From: Pullichristensenella sp963930055 | Lineage (GTDB): Bacteria; Bacillota; Clostridia; Christensenellales; Aristaeellaceae | Direction of reading: 5' to 3' | Assembly: GCA_963930055.1 (NCBI GenBank) | Contig: CAWVKS010000007.1 | Coordinates: forward strand, 248,001 to 312,000 | DNA length: 64,000 bases | In this document: positions 16,116 through 26,141 of the stretch, in pieces | How the letters are laid out: every line of letters starts with the position of its first letter | How positions within the stretch are numbered: position 1 is the stretch's first letter | The notes under the pieces: generated by a model | The model's database searches: none | What the model saw: the letters and a program-made list of their open reading frames with translations, nothing else | What the model was told of the DNA's origin: nothing | Made by a program: the position numbers and the translations under genes

Positions 16116-16610
16116 TCAGCCTGTCACGCTCAGCTTAAAGGTCAGCGTGTCGCTGTAGTCGCCCGCAGTCTTGCCGTCGGTGGACTCCGTGAGTTCCATC
16201 GTCAGCGTCGCCGCCGCGGGAATGACCTCGCCGCCCGTCCAGCTGAGCACGGCGTTGCCCGCGTTCACGGCCTGGCTGTCCTTCTCTACCTTATAGCCGA
16301 TAGTGTCGCTGCCGCCCGCCAACTTGAGGCTGAAGTTATTGGCCGAGCTTTCCAGCTTCACGCTCAGGGTCTTGCCGGATTCCAGCGTGGAACCCGTGCC
16401 GATGGAAATCTGCATGGTGGCGGAAGTTTCGCCCTGCGGGATAGTCATGCTCGAGGGAATGATGACGACGAACTCCGTCCCCGGCTCCGGCACGGTGTAA
16501 TTAACGGTGGTCTCGCCGGTGCCGTCTTCGGTGGTGATCTCGGTGTCCGCCAGCGCCACGCCCATGCACAGCAGGCTCAGGGTCAGAAGCAGGCAAAAAA
16601 TTTTCTTCAT
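16116..16610 (-). CDS. Small secreted protein, paralogue 2
   Basis: The 164-residue protein follows AGAAGGAG, with signal peptide MKKIFCLLLTLSLLCMGVALA. The mature protein has FVVIIPSSMTIPQGETSATM and ends AGDYSDTLTFKLSVTG, the same layout as its neighbours. Conserved points across the paralogues are an early I-P-(A/S)-(S/T) strand, LESSANxFxLK in the middle, IPAAATLxxEx, and the final (Y-x-D)-T-L-T-F strand. The signal peptide is nearly the same as in the next gene upstream, which points to recent duplication. No cysteines in the mature part, no LPXTG and no transmembrane anchor are seen. Confidence 0.78.
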   Translation of the reverse strand: MKKIFCLLLTLSLLCMGVALADTEITTEDGTGETTVNYTVPEPGTEFVVIIPSSMTIPQGETSATMQISIGTGSTLESGKTLSVKLESSANNFSLKLAGGSDTIGYKVEKDSQAVNAGNAVLSWTGGEVIPAAATLTMELTESTDGKTAGDYSDTLTFKLSVTG

Positions 16611-16647
16611 TAACGATCAAACTCCTTCTCTGTTTCTTTCGTCCAGA

Positions 16648-17193
16648 TTACCAGTCTACCTCTCCTCCATCCTCGAAACCTTCGTGGTCGCCAGTAAATC
16701 CGGTGGCGCTCACCGTGGCCTTGAAGGTCAGGGTGTCGGTGTAAGAGCCGTAGGGAAGGCCGTCGATAGAACCGGTGACTTCCAGGTTCAGCGTCGCCGC
16801 GGCGGGGATCTCCTCGCCCTGCGTCCAGGAAAGAACTTCGCTGCCCGCGCTCAGGCTGCTTCCGCCCTGCTTGATATTATAGGCAATGGCGTTGTCACCC
16901 TGCTTGAGCTGGAAGCTGTTGGCCGAGCTCTCCAGCGTGACCAGCAGGGTCGCGCCAACGGCCAGCGTGGAATCCGCGCCAATGGTCACGGTCATGTTGG
17001 TCGTGGTCGCGTCATCCACAAATGCCACGCTGGCGGGAATGGTGACGGTGTAATCCGTCACCGGTTCGGGAACGTCAAATGTAACGGTCGTATTCTGCGA
17101 GGGAGTATCGGGTTTGATGACGTTCTCCTGCGCAAGCGCCACGCCCGCGCACAGCAGGCTCAGAGTCAGTACCAGGCTCAAAAACTTCTTCAT
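16648..17193 (-). CDS. Small secreted protein, paralogue 3, with C-terminal extension
   Basis: The 181-residue protein has signal peptide MKKFLSLVLTLSLLCAGVALA. The module runs from YTVTIPASVAFVDDATTTNM through LESSANSFQLKQGDNAIAYN and IPAAATLNLEVTG to YTDTLTFKATVSA. It is closest to paralogue 2 (shared SSANxFxLK and IPAAATL blocks). A 19-residue acidic, Gly-rich tail (FTGDHEGFEDGGEVDW) extends beyond the module and is absent from the others. The gap to the membrane-anchored gene upstream is 18 bases, so the two are very likely co-transcribed. Confidence 0.78.
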   Translation of the reverse strand: MKKFLSLVLTLSLLCAGVALAQENVIKPDTPSQNTTVTFDVPEPVTDYTVTIPASVAFVDDATTTNMTVTIGADSTLAVGATLLVTLESSANSFQLKQGDNAIAYNIKQGGSSLSAGSEVLSWTQGEEIPAAATLNLEVTGSIDGLPYGSYTDTLTFKATVSATGFTGDHEGFEDGGEVDW

Positions 17194-17211
17194 GGGGTAC
17201 CTTCCTTTCTA

Positions 17212-17805
17212 TTATTCCACAATCAACACCGTTTCGGTATCGGCGTTGTTTGTTGGAGTCTTGTCGCTCATGCGGTAGGGCTGCACGTGCAGTATGACAT
17301 TGTACTCGCCCGGCTCCAGCGCGCGGGTGAGCGTCACCTGGTTGCAGTACTGCCCCGGCGGGATCAACCCCGTGGTAAAGAGCACCTCGTAGCTCTCCTC
17401 GCCGGTTTCCTCGTCCACGGTGGGCAGGCGCATCTCAAAGGTGAGGTAGTACCAGCCCTCGTTGGCCTCCGGATTTTTCAGGGTCGTGGCCGCCTCGGTC
17501 ACGCCCGCGGGGAGCGTAATACTGCCCCAGCCGGGGATCGCCACGCCCGGCTCCGTGGGCGCGGGGGTAGGCGTGACCAGCTCGCCTGCGTTGGGGTCGA
17601 TTTCAAGTTCCGCGGTGGGCGCGGGCGTTGCCGTGGCTGCGGGCGTCGCCGCGGGCGTGGCCTCGGGCTTTGTGCTTTGCCAGATCAGCACCGCGGCGAC
17701 CGCCAGTATGACCACTGCCAGCAGCGCGATCAACCATTGCGTCTGTTTCTGCTTGCGCCTGCGACGCTGCCTGTCCCTTCGGCTCCGGTCTGTGTCCTGT
17801 TTCAT
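17212..17805 (-). CDS. Membrane-anchored protein with extracellular beta domain
   Basis: The 197-residue protein has a very basic N-terminus (residues 1-22, RSRRDRQRRRRKQKQ), then one transmembrane helix (WLIALLAVVILAVAAVLIW). An Ala/Thr/Pro linker follows, then an extracellular domain: IPGWGSITLPAGVTEAATTLKNPEANEGWYYLTFEMRL, a GLIPPGQYCNQVTL strand pair and GEYNVILHVQPYRM, ending in TNNADTETVLIVE. Proteins with this 'NPExNxGxYYLTFExRL...GLIxPG...LExGxYxxxxHVxPY' pattern are frequent beside the small secreted module proteins in Clostridia. I know no published function. It could tether or receive the exported subunits. Ten bases separate it from the giant gene. Confidence 0.78.
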   Translation of the reverse strand: MKQDTDRSRRDRQRRRRKQKQTQWLIALLAVVILAVAAVLIWQSTKPEATPAATPAATATPAPTAELEIDPNAGELVTPTPAPTEPGVAIPGWGSITLPAGVTEAATTLKNPEANEGWYYLTFEMRLPTVDEETGEESYEVLFTTGLIPPGQYCNQVTLTRALEPGEYNVILHVQPYRMSDKTPTNNADTETVLIVE

Positions 17806-17815
17806 ACCCTTCCTC

Positions 17816-20800
17816 CTATTCCGCGCTGGCGGTAAACGTCAGCGTGTCGGTATAATGTCCGGGCGCAAGATCCTGGCCCTCGGCCACGTTCAGGCTCAGG
17901 GTCGTTTCGCCCGTGCCGGTAAACGTGGCGGCGGTATTGCCGTCAAAGATGGCCATGCCGTTTTGCGCCGTCAGCGTGTAGGCGATGGTTCCGGTCTCGC
18001 CCGTGAGCTTCATGTCGTTGGCCGAGTCCACCGTCACCGTCACCCGGCTGCCGCCCTCAAGCTGGCTGCAGCTCAGCGGCAGGCTGGCCTTGCCCGTTTC
18101 GTCCATCTCCACCGACGCGGGAATGGTCACGATATACTCGAGGTTCTCCACCCGGAAGCTCACCGGCGTCACCGGCTCATAGCCGTGCTGTCCCTCCGGC
18201 GCCATGCCAAGTGTAGAGTAGCCAGGGTCCATGGTGATCTCGTACTGACCCGGTTGGAAATCGTCGGGCAATGTCAGGACACAGCGCAGGGGATAGTTCA
18301 ATAACGTATACTTTCCCTTGATGGACTGTTCGCCGACGGTAAAGGTGACCGTCTGATCCGGCGTCCACCAAAACGGTGCGCCGTCGTAACGGCGAGCTTC
18401 TCCCGTTTCATCGACGATAACCACCAGTTCGTCGCCGGGATGGTAGATTTTGTCAGGCTCCTCCACGTAGATGCTTATCACCGAAGGCACCGTACCCACA
18501 TGCACCGTTGCGGTTTGGGCGTTGAACTGGTAGCCTGTGACGCCCTGCTTGAGATGCGCCGTGATCGTGTAAGTGCCCTGCCAGAGGGGATACAGCCGAA
18601 CGGTTCCCTGTTCCTCGTCGATTTTCAGTGCAGCCACTTTTTCCAGGCTCGCCTTGGTGCAGGCCAGGTCCAGATTGGTCGTCACTTCGCCGTTGTAGGT
18701 GACGACGAAATCCAGATCGTCCATGCTGAAGCCCGCCGGGAGCGCCGACGTATCAAAGTCATATCCGGCATAGGGGCAGGTATCCAGGTTCCAATTTTCC
18801 ACATCGATGTCCAGATAGTCGCCGCTGCGGGATACGGCGGTGGGGTTGACATACGGCTCCTCCGTGATCACCAGCTTGCCGGGGAGGAAGTTGAGTGCAT
18901 ATTGCCCAAGCGTCGTAATTCCCGTGCCGCCGTTATACTCATAATCGGATTGAATCAAACGCTCATTGCCGGCGGGCATCGACATCCGCACGGTATATTC
19001 TCCCGGCTCCAGACTTTGCAGTTGGCCGGTCACGTCCTCACCTTGCTGATTGGTCACCGTATAGGTGATAACCGCATAGCGATTCAGAAAATCATCGCCT
19101 TGCAAGCCGAAGCTGGTGATACCGTCGTCAATCAGGTCAAAGCCCAGGTTGATCGTCTCGCCCGTCGTGGCATAAATATCTCTCACCTTTACATTGAGTG
19201 GAGACTTCTGTACAGTCAGTATCCCTGTCGTAATGGAACCGGTATAGCGAGCGTCGTTAATCTCCACCTTCAGCGCGTAGGTATATGCCAGATTCGCGCC
19301 GCAGGTAACTTCCGTTGATGTAACCGTAACATATCTTGTTATCTGTTGTTCTCCGGAACTGCCACCCCATTGCCCGTTCCGGTACGCGGTGATCTTTAGA
19401 TTGCTTTGACTAAAGGCGAAACCTTCCGGCCAGTTTTCCGGATCGTAGGACACGGTGATGTAGTGCCACTGCGCCTTTTTGCCTCCCCGGTAGTATACCG
19501 ACGTATTCTCAGGCACGTTGGTGATCAGCAGGCCGGACAGGTCAATCTTGTTGACCGTGATTGCTTGTTCGCCCGTGACCTTGGGCGCCAGGTCTTCAGA
19601 TTGGAACACGGCATACACCGTATGGTTGCCAATGCCCATATCTTCGCCGGACAACGCAAACTGCGCCACGCCCGCCTCGACGGCAACCGGCTCGCCATGT
19701 TCATTGCCATCCAACCTCAACTGCACAAAGCCTTTGCCGGGCGTACCATCTGCATTGCGCGCAGTGAAGGTCAACACAACCGCCTCGTCAAGCTCAATGG
19801 CATTGGAGCTGACAGTCAGCGACACTTCACCCGCATACGTTTTGCCGCATGTGACCTCGTTGGTGAACATGCCGTGCACGTCCGTGCCCATGCCTACGTT
19901 ATAGCACAGCCGCAGGTGGCAGTCCTGATCCTCCTCCGTGACCGTATAGGTCATCTCCGTCGCGCCCGGGATGTCCTCCCAGACGCCCAGCGGATTGCGC
20001 TGCCACTGCCATCGCACGTCGGCACAGTCGTAGTCCGTGAAGTTTTCCAGTACGGCGGCAATGGTATCGCCCGGTTGTGCCGTTTCAACCGGCAGGGATG
20101 CCGTGCCGTTGAAGTCTGGCTGGCTGACACGCTCCTGCACCACATTGAGCGAGGCATTGGAGGAGATGGTCTGCTGGCCGACGGCCACAGAGTCCTGCGA
20201 GGACCACTTATCCCAGGTGATGCCCTGCTTGACCTGGAAATCGCAGCCGTCGGAGGTAACATCGCCGCTAGTCCAGGAGAGGATCGACCCGTTCAGGGAA
20301 AACTTCCCATTGTTGCTGCCGGAGCTGGTGAACCAGTATTGTACTTCGGGCGCCAGATCAAAGTACTCCGTCAAATCCAGCGTCTCGCTGTACCCGGGGC
20401 GCTTGCCGTCCGGCGAGGGGGCGTAATAGATCAGCGACGCCGGACTGCCCTGGGAAAGGCCGATGCCGTCCTCCGGCATGGCGAAGGCCAGCACGTTCAG
20501 ATCATAGGATTTGGTGTCGTTGGGCGCGGTCAGCTTATAGCGCGCGCCGTCCTGCTTCAGCGACTCGTCCTTGTTTTCGATGACCTGCGTAAAGCTGGAG
20601 TTGGTCAGCGCCAGGGCGACCAGCGTGTAGCCCTCCGGCACGGTCACGTCGATATAGATCTCCTGGTTGGAGTAGATCTTCGCGCCGGCGCTGAGGGTCT
20701 GGCCCGGCTGGGCGGTGCGGGGCGTGAAGGTCACATCGCAGTTCACGGCCTTCAGGCGCAGGGTGTAGGTGCCGTAGCGGCCGCTCTTTTTGCAATACCA

Positions 20801-23800
20801 TTCGATGCTCTTGATCTCATCGGGCACGGTCAGGTTCGGATGGCTGGGAAATTCCACCGTGGCCGTCCGGTATTTTCCCGTATCGTCCAGATACAGCGCG
20901 GTGTTATTGGAATAGACGGCGTCCTGCGCCAGATAGTCCGGCAGACCCTCCAGCGTGATGGTGGTCCGGGTGGGGTCAAGCGGGTCGTAGTTCCAGTGCA
21001 CGGCCGACCAGTCCACGTTGCTCACGATGGAGAAGTTGGCGGTGCGCACCAGCCGGTCGTAGCCCAACTGCTCCGGCCACACCGCGCGCACGGTATACGC
21101 GCCCGGCGCGGTGGGCTTTTGGTCGCTCCAGAGGGAATCGTTATTCACATCCGTGCCCTGCGCCGCGTAGGTGATGACCGCGGCCTTTTCGGTGTGCGTG
21201 TCGGAAACGGCCACCGGCTCGGCGGGCGTTTCGCCCTCGATCCAGCTTCCCATGGTCACGGAGCCTTCGCCCACTTTGAGCACCGTCACGGTGAGGTCAT
21301 CGGGCTTGAAGCAGTAATTGCTGCCCACAGAGGTGATGCTGGCCACCTGATAGACGCCCGGCGCGGCCTGCGTAAGATCGTTGCCCTCCGCGTCCAGCAA
21401 CTCCAGGCTGGTAAGCGCGCCCCGGATGCTCCCATAGGAATCGCCGCCGATGAACCCGTCAAAGCTCAACCCGCTTTGCCCCAGCGCGTCCTTCGCGCTG
21501 CCGGGGCGGCTTTCGGTGGTAAAGCGAATGTCGCCGGACACCGTCACCGCCTTGGGTAGAATGGTATAGGTCAGGCGCGTCTCGCCAAATACCGGCCGGA
21601 TGTTGTAGTTGTTTCCGTCCTCGGCCGTAGCCGTGAAGCTCACATAATCCTTCGCAAACCATGCGTATAGCTTCTCATTGGCAGCGGGTTTACCATCCTC
21701 CCACTGGACATTCAGCGTATCGTTTCTTTGTGGCGTGATATCCACATTGGCGGTAAGGCCCGTTCCAATGGGGTCTGTCAGGTAGGGGCTGTCCGTATCG
21801 TATTCGCAGGCCAGGGTCGCGTCCGTCAGCTTGACATTCTGGAAATTGTCGCTGCCGTTGTATTCCGCCTCGAAGGAACACGCCGTGACCGTCATCGGCA
21901 TTTTCTCCACGGTCACCCACAGGCGCGCTTCCATTTGATCCACGCCGCCCACAAATTCATAGAGATCGGCATTTGCTCCCCACAGCTCGACAGTGAGCAA
22001 CAGCGTTATACCTTCTCCGGCCGGCCGGTCAGTATCCCCCTCAGCCGGGGTCGCCTGCACAACGCGCAATGCATTGTGCCCAAATATACTGCTATTTTCA
22101 CCAACTCCGGGTGCAAAGCCTTCAAGCTGTACCTGGACGCTGAGCGGCATGGGATACGTCTGCGCATAATGGTAGACGATGGCTTCGCGAAGCCAAGCCG
22201 CCGTGTACTCATTTTCAATCATCTCACGTACCGCTGTTTGCGTCAGCTGTATCGTTACGTTTTCAGGCTTACTCGCAAATCCTGCTGTTCCCAACACGAA
22301 CTTGTGATTTGCCCGCAGCGTGCACGTTGCATTTACGCTTTCCAGATAGACCATGCATTCACTACTGTTGATATGGATCGTGCCATTCACTGTGCCGGCT
22401 AACTGACAAGTAGATGATCCCATCGAAAAATCGCCGTCAACGGTTGCGCCTTCGGATATCTCAAGATCTGCATAAAAGGTTGAACCGTCAAGATTGGCCG
22501 TATCGCGAGTGATAAGGCATGGAGCTTGGTCGGAAAAAGTGATGCCTTGCGCCTCCAAATGGCCCGCCTCGCAAGCTACACGCCCGTTGCACGTTCCGCC
22601 CGTGAGCGTCAGATTGCCCGAAGAACTGATCTGGCTGTACTGGCCCACATTATTGACTGTAGCGGTTGCACCAGCCATCACCGACACCCTACCGTAGTTA
22701 TTGATCACAAACGGACACGAAATGTCTTCTTCAACAATTAATCTTCCACCATTTTCCACATTGATCGTCAGCTCCATCCCGGAAAAGCGGTTATCTTCTC
22801 CCTCCAGATACAACGTATTGGGGCTGGAAACCGTGATCGTCAGGTATTCGCCTTCCACCATTTCCCAGGTTAATGGGCCCATAAATCCCTTATACGGACA
22901 AGTATCCGCCATACCGGTCTGCACCTCGCCATTGGCCATGAGCATGAGCTGCGGCATGGCGTAGGTCACCGTGGCCGTGGGCAGCGCCACGGGGCAGGCG
23001 GAGCCGTCCGCCAGCGCCGCCTGGAAGGTATACGCCGCCTCCAGCGGGTTCTCGTGCTCGGGGATGTACGCCGTGCCGCCCAGCCCGTCGCTGACGCAGG
23101 TCCAGATCACCGCCAGCTGCACGGTGGTTCCGTCGCTCAAAAGCGCCGTGACCTCCGCGGGCAGGCCCAGTTCTTCCAGCGCCGCGCCGTATTCCGCCGT
23201 CAGGGTATACGTCGCCGGTTCAAAACCGACGATGGTCTTTTCTGGTTCTGCCGTAGGCTCGGCCGTCGGTTCCGCGGTGGGTTCCGCGGTCGGCTCGGTC
23301 GTCGGTTCCACCGTCACGGTGGGCGCAGGCTCCGCCGTCGCGGTGGGCGCAGGTTCCGCCGTCCCGGTGGGCGCGGGTTCCGACGTTACGGTTGGCGCGG
23401 GCTCCGCCGTTACGGTTGGCGCGGGTTCCGCCGCCGGTTCGGTTGCCGGTTCCGCCGCCGGTTCCGCCGTGGGTTCCGCCGTGGGTTCCGCCGTGGGTTC
23501 CGCCGTGGGTTCCGACGTGGGTTCCGCCGTGGGTTCCGCCGTTACGGTTGGCGCGGGTTCCGACGTTACGGTTGGCGCAGGCTCCGCAGTCGCGGTGGGC
23601 ATCTCCGCTGCTTCCGCAACCGGCGTTACTTCCTCTGCCAAAGCCGGCGTGGGTTCCACTGTCACAACCGGCGTCGCTTCCACTGTCGCACTCGAAACAG
23701 GTTCCGCTGCGGATTCTGGCGTCACGCTTACCGCCGGCAGTTCTTCCGACAGCGCGAACGGCGTCGCCAAACTGAACAGCAGACATACGCACAGCATCAC

Positions 23801-23833
23801 GCACAACCATTTCTTGACCGAAAGGGCGCCCAT
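17816..23833 (-). CDS. Giant secreted multidomain protein (2005 residues)
   Basis: The start at 23833 (MGALSVKKWLCVML) follows AGGAGGAATCAT; ATG 23863 has no such site. A signal peptide ends near residue 28 (TPFALS). Residues about 30-195 are a low-complexity Pro/Thr/Glu/Ala stalk of 'TAEPAPTVT' units. Beyond it lie an Ig-like domain (FEPATYTLTAEYGAALEELG...), a beta-helix-like stretch (residues about 310-500, GRLIVEEDISCPFVINNYGRVSV), and MBG/YDG-type and Ig-like domains (KMPMTVTACSFEAEYNGS, GEVSLTVSSNAIELDEAVVLTFTARNADG). The last 110 residues are the same module as the three small paralogues. No LPXTG or SLH anchor is visible. It is probably a surface or matrix protein, first of the surface operon and 30 bases after the kinase gene. 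Confidence 0.82.
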   Translation of the reverse strand: MGALSVKKWLCVMLCVCLLFSLATPFALSEELPAVSVTPESAAEPVSSATVEATPVVTVEPTPALAEEVTPVAEAAEMPTATAEPAPTVTSEPAPTVTAEPTAEPTSEPTAEPTAEPTAEPTAEPAAEPATEPAAEPAPTVTAEPAPTVTSEPAPTGTAEPAPTATAEPAPTVTVEPTTEPTAEPTAEPTAEPTAEPEKTIVGFEPATYTLTAEYGAALEELGLPAEVTALLSDGTTVQLAVIWTCVSDGLGGTAYIPEHENPLEAAYTFQAALADGSACPVALPTATVTYAMPQLMLMANGEVQTGMADTCPYKGFMGPLTWEMVEGEYLTITVSSPNTLYLEGEDNRFSGMELTINVENGGRLIVEEDISCPFVINNYGRVSVMAGATATVNNVGQYSQISSSGNLTLTGGTCNGRVACEAGHLEAQGITFSDQAPCLITRDTANLDGSTFYADLEISEGATVDGDFSMGSSTCQLAGTVNGTIHINSSECMVYLESVNATCTLRANHKFVLGTAGFASKPENVTIQLTQTAVREMIENEYTAAWLREAIVYHYAQTYPMPLSVQVQLEGFAPGVGENSSIFGHNALRVVQATPAEGDTDRPAGEGITLLLTVELWGANADLYEFVGGVDQMEARLWVTVEKMPMTVTACSFEAEYNGSDNFQNVKLTDATLACEYDTDSPYLTDPIGTGLTANVDITPQRNDTLNVQWEDGKPAANEKLYAWFAKDYVSFTATAEDGNNYNIRPVFGETRLTYTILPKAVTVSGDIRFTTESRPGSAKDALGQSGLSFDGFIGGDSYGSIRGALTSLELLDAEGNDLTQAAPGVYQVASITSVGSNYCFKPDDLTVTVLKVGEGSVTMGSWIEGETPAEPVAVSDTHTEKAAVITYAAQGTDVNNDSLWSDQKPTAPGAYTVRAVWPEQLGYDRLVRTANFSIVSNVDWSAVHWNYDPLDPTRTTITLEGLPDYLAQDAVYSNNTALYLDDTGKYRTATVEFPSHPNLTVPDEIKSIEWYCKKSGRYGTYTLRLKAVNCDVTFTPRTAQPGQTLSAGAKIYSNQEIYIDVTVPEGYTLVALALTNSSFTQVIENKDESLKQDGARYKLTAPNDTKSYDLNVLAFAMPEDGIGLSQGSPASLIYYAPSPDGKRPGYSETLDLTEYFDLAPEVQYWFTSSGSNNGKFSLNGSILSWTSGDVTSDGCDFQVKQGITWDKWSSQDSVAVGQQTISSNASLNVVQERVSQPDFNGTASLPVETAQPGDTIAAVLENFTDYDCADVRWQWQRNPLGVWEDIPGATEMTYTVTEEDQDCHLRLCYNVGMGTDVHGMFTNEVTCGKTYAGEVSLTVSSNAIELDEAVVLTFTARNADGTPGKGFVQLRLDGNEHGEPVAVEAGVAQFALSGEDMGIGNHTVYAVFQSEDLAPKVTGEQAITVNKIDLSGLLITNVPENTSVYYRGGKKAQWHYITVSYDPENWPEGFAFSQSNLKITAYRNGQWGGSSGEQQITRYVTVTSTEVTCGANLAYTYALKVEINDARYTGSITTGILTVQKSPLNVKVRDIYATTGETINLGFDLIDDGITSFGLQGDDFLNRYAVITYTVTNQQGEDVTGQLQSLEPGEYTVRMSMPAGNERLIQSDYEYNGGTGITTLGQYALNFLPGKLVITEEPYVNPTAVSRSGDYLDIDVENWNLDTCPYAGYDFDTSALPAGFSMDDLDFVVTYNGEVTTNLDLACTKASLEKVAALKIDEEQGTVRLYPLWQGTYTITAHLKQGVTGYQFNAQTATVHVGTVPSVISIYVEEPDKIYHPGDELVVIVDETGEARRYDGAPFWWTPDQTVTFTVGEQSIKGKYTLLNYPLRCVLTLPDDFQPGQYEITMDPGYSTLGMAPEGQHGYEPVTPVSFRVENLEYIVTIPASVEMDETGKASLPLSCSQLEGGSRVTVTVDSANDMKLTGETGTIAYTLTAQNGMAIFDGNTAATFTGTGETTLSLNVAEGQDLAPGHYTDTLTFTASAE

Positions 23834-23893
23834 ATGATTCCTCCTAAACTTTCTTTGTTCCATATATACTCTAAATCGCGAAAATCTGTCCGT

Positions 23894-25224
23894 TTACCCG
23901 CCTTCCGCATTCGCAGATGGATTCATCAACAGGCTGACGCGAAAAATATCTTCCTCAGCATCTACTGTCAAGAACCCATGATGGCGGGCGACGGTCGCCC
24001 TCGCCGACTCCAGGCCGTAGCTTTCCCCCGAATGCTTGGTGGACGCGAAGCCGTCCTTTTTCCGGCGCACCTGGCCGTCGTAACCGTTTTCCACAATCAC
24101 GCACAGCAAGTCGCCGCTCATGCGGCAGATCACCTTCGCGCCGCGTTTCCCTTCCGGCAGGGTCAGCGCCCCGTCCAGCGCGTTTTCCACGAGGTTCCCC
24201 AGCAGCACGCACAGTTCCGCGTCCGGAATGTTCAGTTCCTCCGGCAGCGATACCCGCCAATCCAGCGCCACGCCCCGCTCCCGCGCCAACGCGTCGTAGT
24301 ACCCCGCCAGCGCGTTCAGCGACGGATTGGCAAAGACAAACCGGATTTCCTCGTGCTCCTCTCCGCCCACTTCCTTCAGATACGCCGTCAACGCCGCCGC
24401 ATCGCCCTTGGCCGCCAGCCCGCTAAGCACCCGCAGGTGCTGGCGAAAATCGTGCCGCAGCCTGCGCGTCTCCCGAATATAGCCGCTTAGCAAAGCGTAC
24501 TGGCTCGCCTGCGCGGCCAGAAAGTGGTTTTCCTCCCGCAGCGCCGCGCTGTCCGTTATCGAGCGCGCAATTCGGTAAAACAGCTCGATGAGAAACGCCA
24601 TCAACCCCAACAGAAACACCAAAATAATCGCGCCCAGCGGTTGTACCCGGTTGACCAATATCGTATGGTAGTCTTCCGGCATCATCGCGATAAACAGCAG
24701 CATATGCGCCAGGGGCAATACCCATACGATTCGCCACACGCTCGCCTGCATGAAGTGTTCCACCAGCCAGCCTACCCGACTGGCCATGAGCGGCCACATC
24801 AGCGCCGCCGTCAACATCCCAATGCCAGTTGCAATCCCGCTGCGATCAGCGTAGGCACTGTGCCTGGATTGGCTACCTCCACCTGGGCCATCAACACATC
24901 CGTAATGACTGCGCAAAACCCCATCACCGCCGCAGCCAGCAGAAAAATGAACACCGCCGGGAGAGGTTCCACCTCTGTCAAGCGACAATACAACCAGAAA
25001 AATAACAACAATCCCGGAACCAACAGCGCGTTCTCCGGCCAGCCAGTGAGCATAATCACCAGCGCACCCACTGCGGCAAACGCCGTAATTGACCCGACTG
25101 CTGCCCAGAGAAACGTACCCATACTTACGCGCAGCCGCCCTTTTACCGGAGCTAGACATAGAAATCCTGCTGGCAGACAAAGCAGCAGCTCCACAAAATA
25201 CCTGCCCCATGCATTCCAACCCAT
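23894..25224 (-). pseudogene. GHKL-type (AgrC-like) sensor histidine kinase, frameshifted
   Basis: Two frames make one protein. The N-terminus (25224 to about 24815, MGWNAWGRYFVELLLCLPAG...) carries five or so membrane helices and ends at an early stop. The sequence resumes one frame over at GMLTAALMWPLMASRV. One missing base in the GGG run near 24818-24822 explains this. The rest has two further membrane helices, a dimerisation segment with the phospho-acceptor motif RRLRHDFRQHL, and a GHKL ATPase domain (LLGNLVENALDGAL, SYGLESARATV). This is the Agr/Lyt class that senses peptides or membrane state. As written it is inactive unless the shift is a sequencing error. Confidence 0.8.
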
Positions 25225-25225
25225 C

Positions 25226-25935
25226 TCATTCCACTCCCCGCGTCTTGCGGAATATGTACTGATAGAAGCGTTCTTTGATCGGCATCTTCTCGCTAAGCCG
25301 TATGGGAAAACGCTGAGCGCCGTTCATAACAAAACACTTCCCGTCAAAGGAACGCACTTCATCCATGTTGATCAGCACGCCCCGGTTACAGGCCAGAAAG
25401 CGCACCTCTTCTCCCAGCATCGTCTGGATTTCCCCAAAGGGCATGTAGCATTTTATCTCCCGACCATCCGTCAGGCCAACATACACATAGTGATCCGGGC
25501 GTTGACATAGCTCACCGCAGAAACATTCACCAATTCCACCTGTCGCCCAACCTTGAGCGAGAGCGTCCGTTCCCTGCGCTGCACGGCACGTTCGGCCTCG
25601 TCCAGCACCCGCGCCAGTCGCGCCTTGTCTATGGGTTTGAGCAGATAGTCAAATGGATGTACCGGGAAGGCATCCCACGCATATTCGCTCGAACTCGTCA
25701 AAAAAACGATCAGACAGCCCATGTCCCATTCCCGCAGGCGGCGTGCGGTCTCAATCCCGTCCAGCCCATCCATGACGATATCCAGAAAGACCAGGTCATA
25801 GTGAACTTCCGAATCCAGAAAATGATTGCCCGAATCGTATACGTCGATAAAAGCTGTCTGTGAAAGGCGTTCCGCCAACATTTCGCTCAGCGTGGCGCAA
25901 TCCTGACGCTCATCGTCAACGATCGCTATCCGCAT
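25226..25935 (-). pseudogene. LytTR-type response regulator, frameshifted
   Basis: The start at 25935 (MRIAIVDDERQD) follows GGGAGGAGGGG. The receiver domain is intact, with acidic DDE, phospho-Asp in DLVFLDIVMDG, Thr-Ser in FLTSSSEYA, and Lys in YLLKPIDKARL. The LytTR DNA-binding domain starts (SLKVGRQVELVNVSAVSYVNAR) but shifts frame at about 25494-25498, where one base seems missing after NAR. The domain then continues in the next frame (YVGLTDGREIKCY...GVLINMDEVRSFDGK). The length fits AgrA/LytR regulators. It ends one base before the kinase gene begins. It would control the surface operon by inference from position. Confidence 0.8.
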
Positions 25936-26141
25936 CCGCACCCCTCCTCCCATAACACATTTCACAATAAGTATATCACAATAAATCGCTAAGCAGGATC
26001 CAAATTCACGAAGTGAAAATGGGGGTTTCGCGAAGCGAACAGATAAAAGTTCTGGCAAAAAGAACAATCGCAAACTTGAAATGATTCTTTCCCAGGCTGA
26101 CAGATATGTAGGTTATTGTTTTAACCGCCCGGCAGTATATG

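Noticed and set aside
26060..26130. A further serine-recombinase remnant (KLEMILSQAD... resembles ELEMILSWAE...)
   Set aside because: The similarity covers only about a dozen codons next to a hairpin like that at 14050. It is suggestive but too short to annotate.
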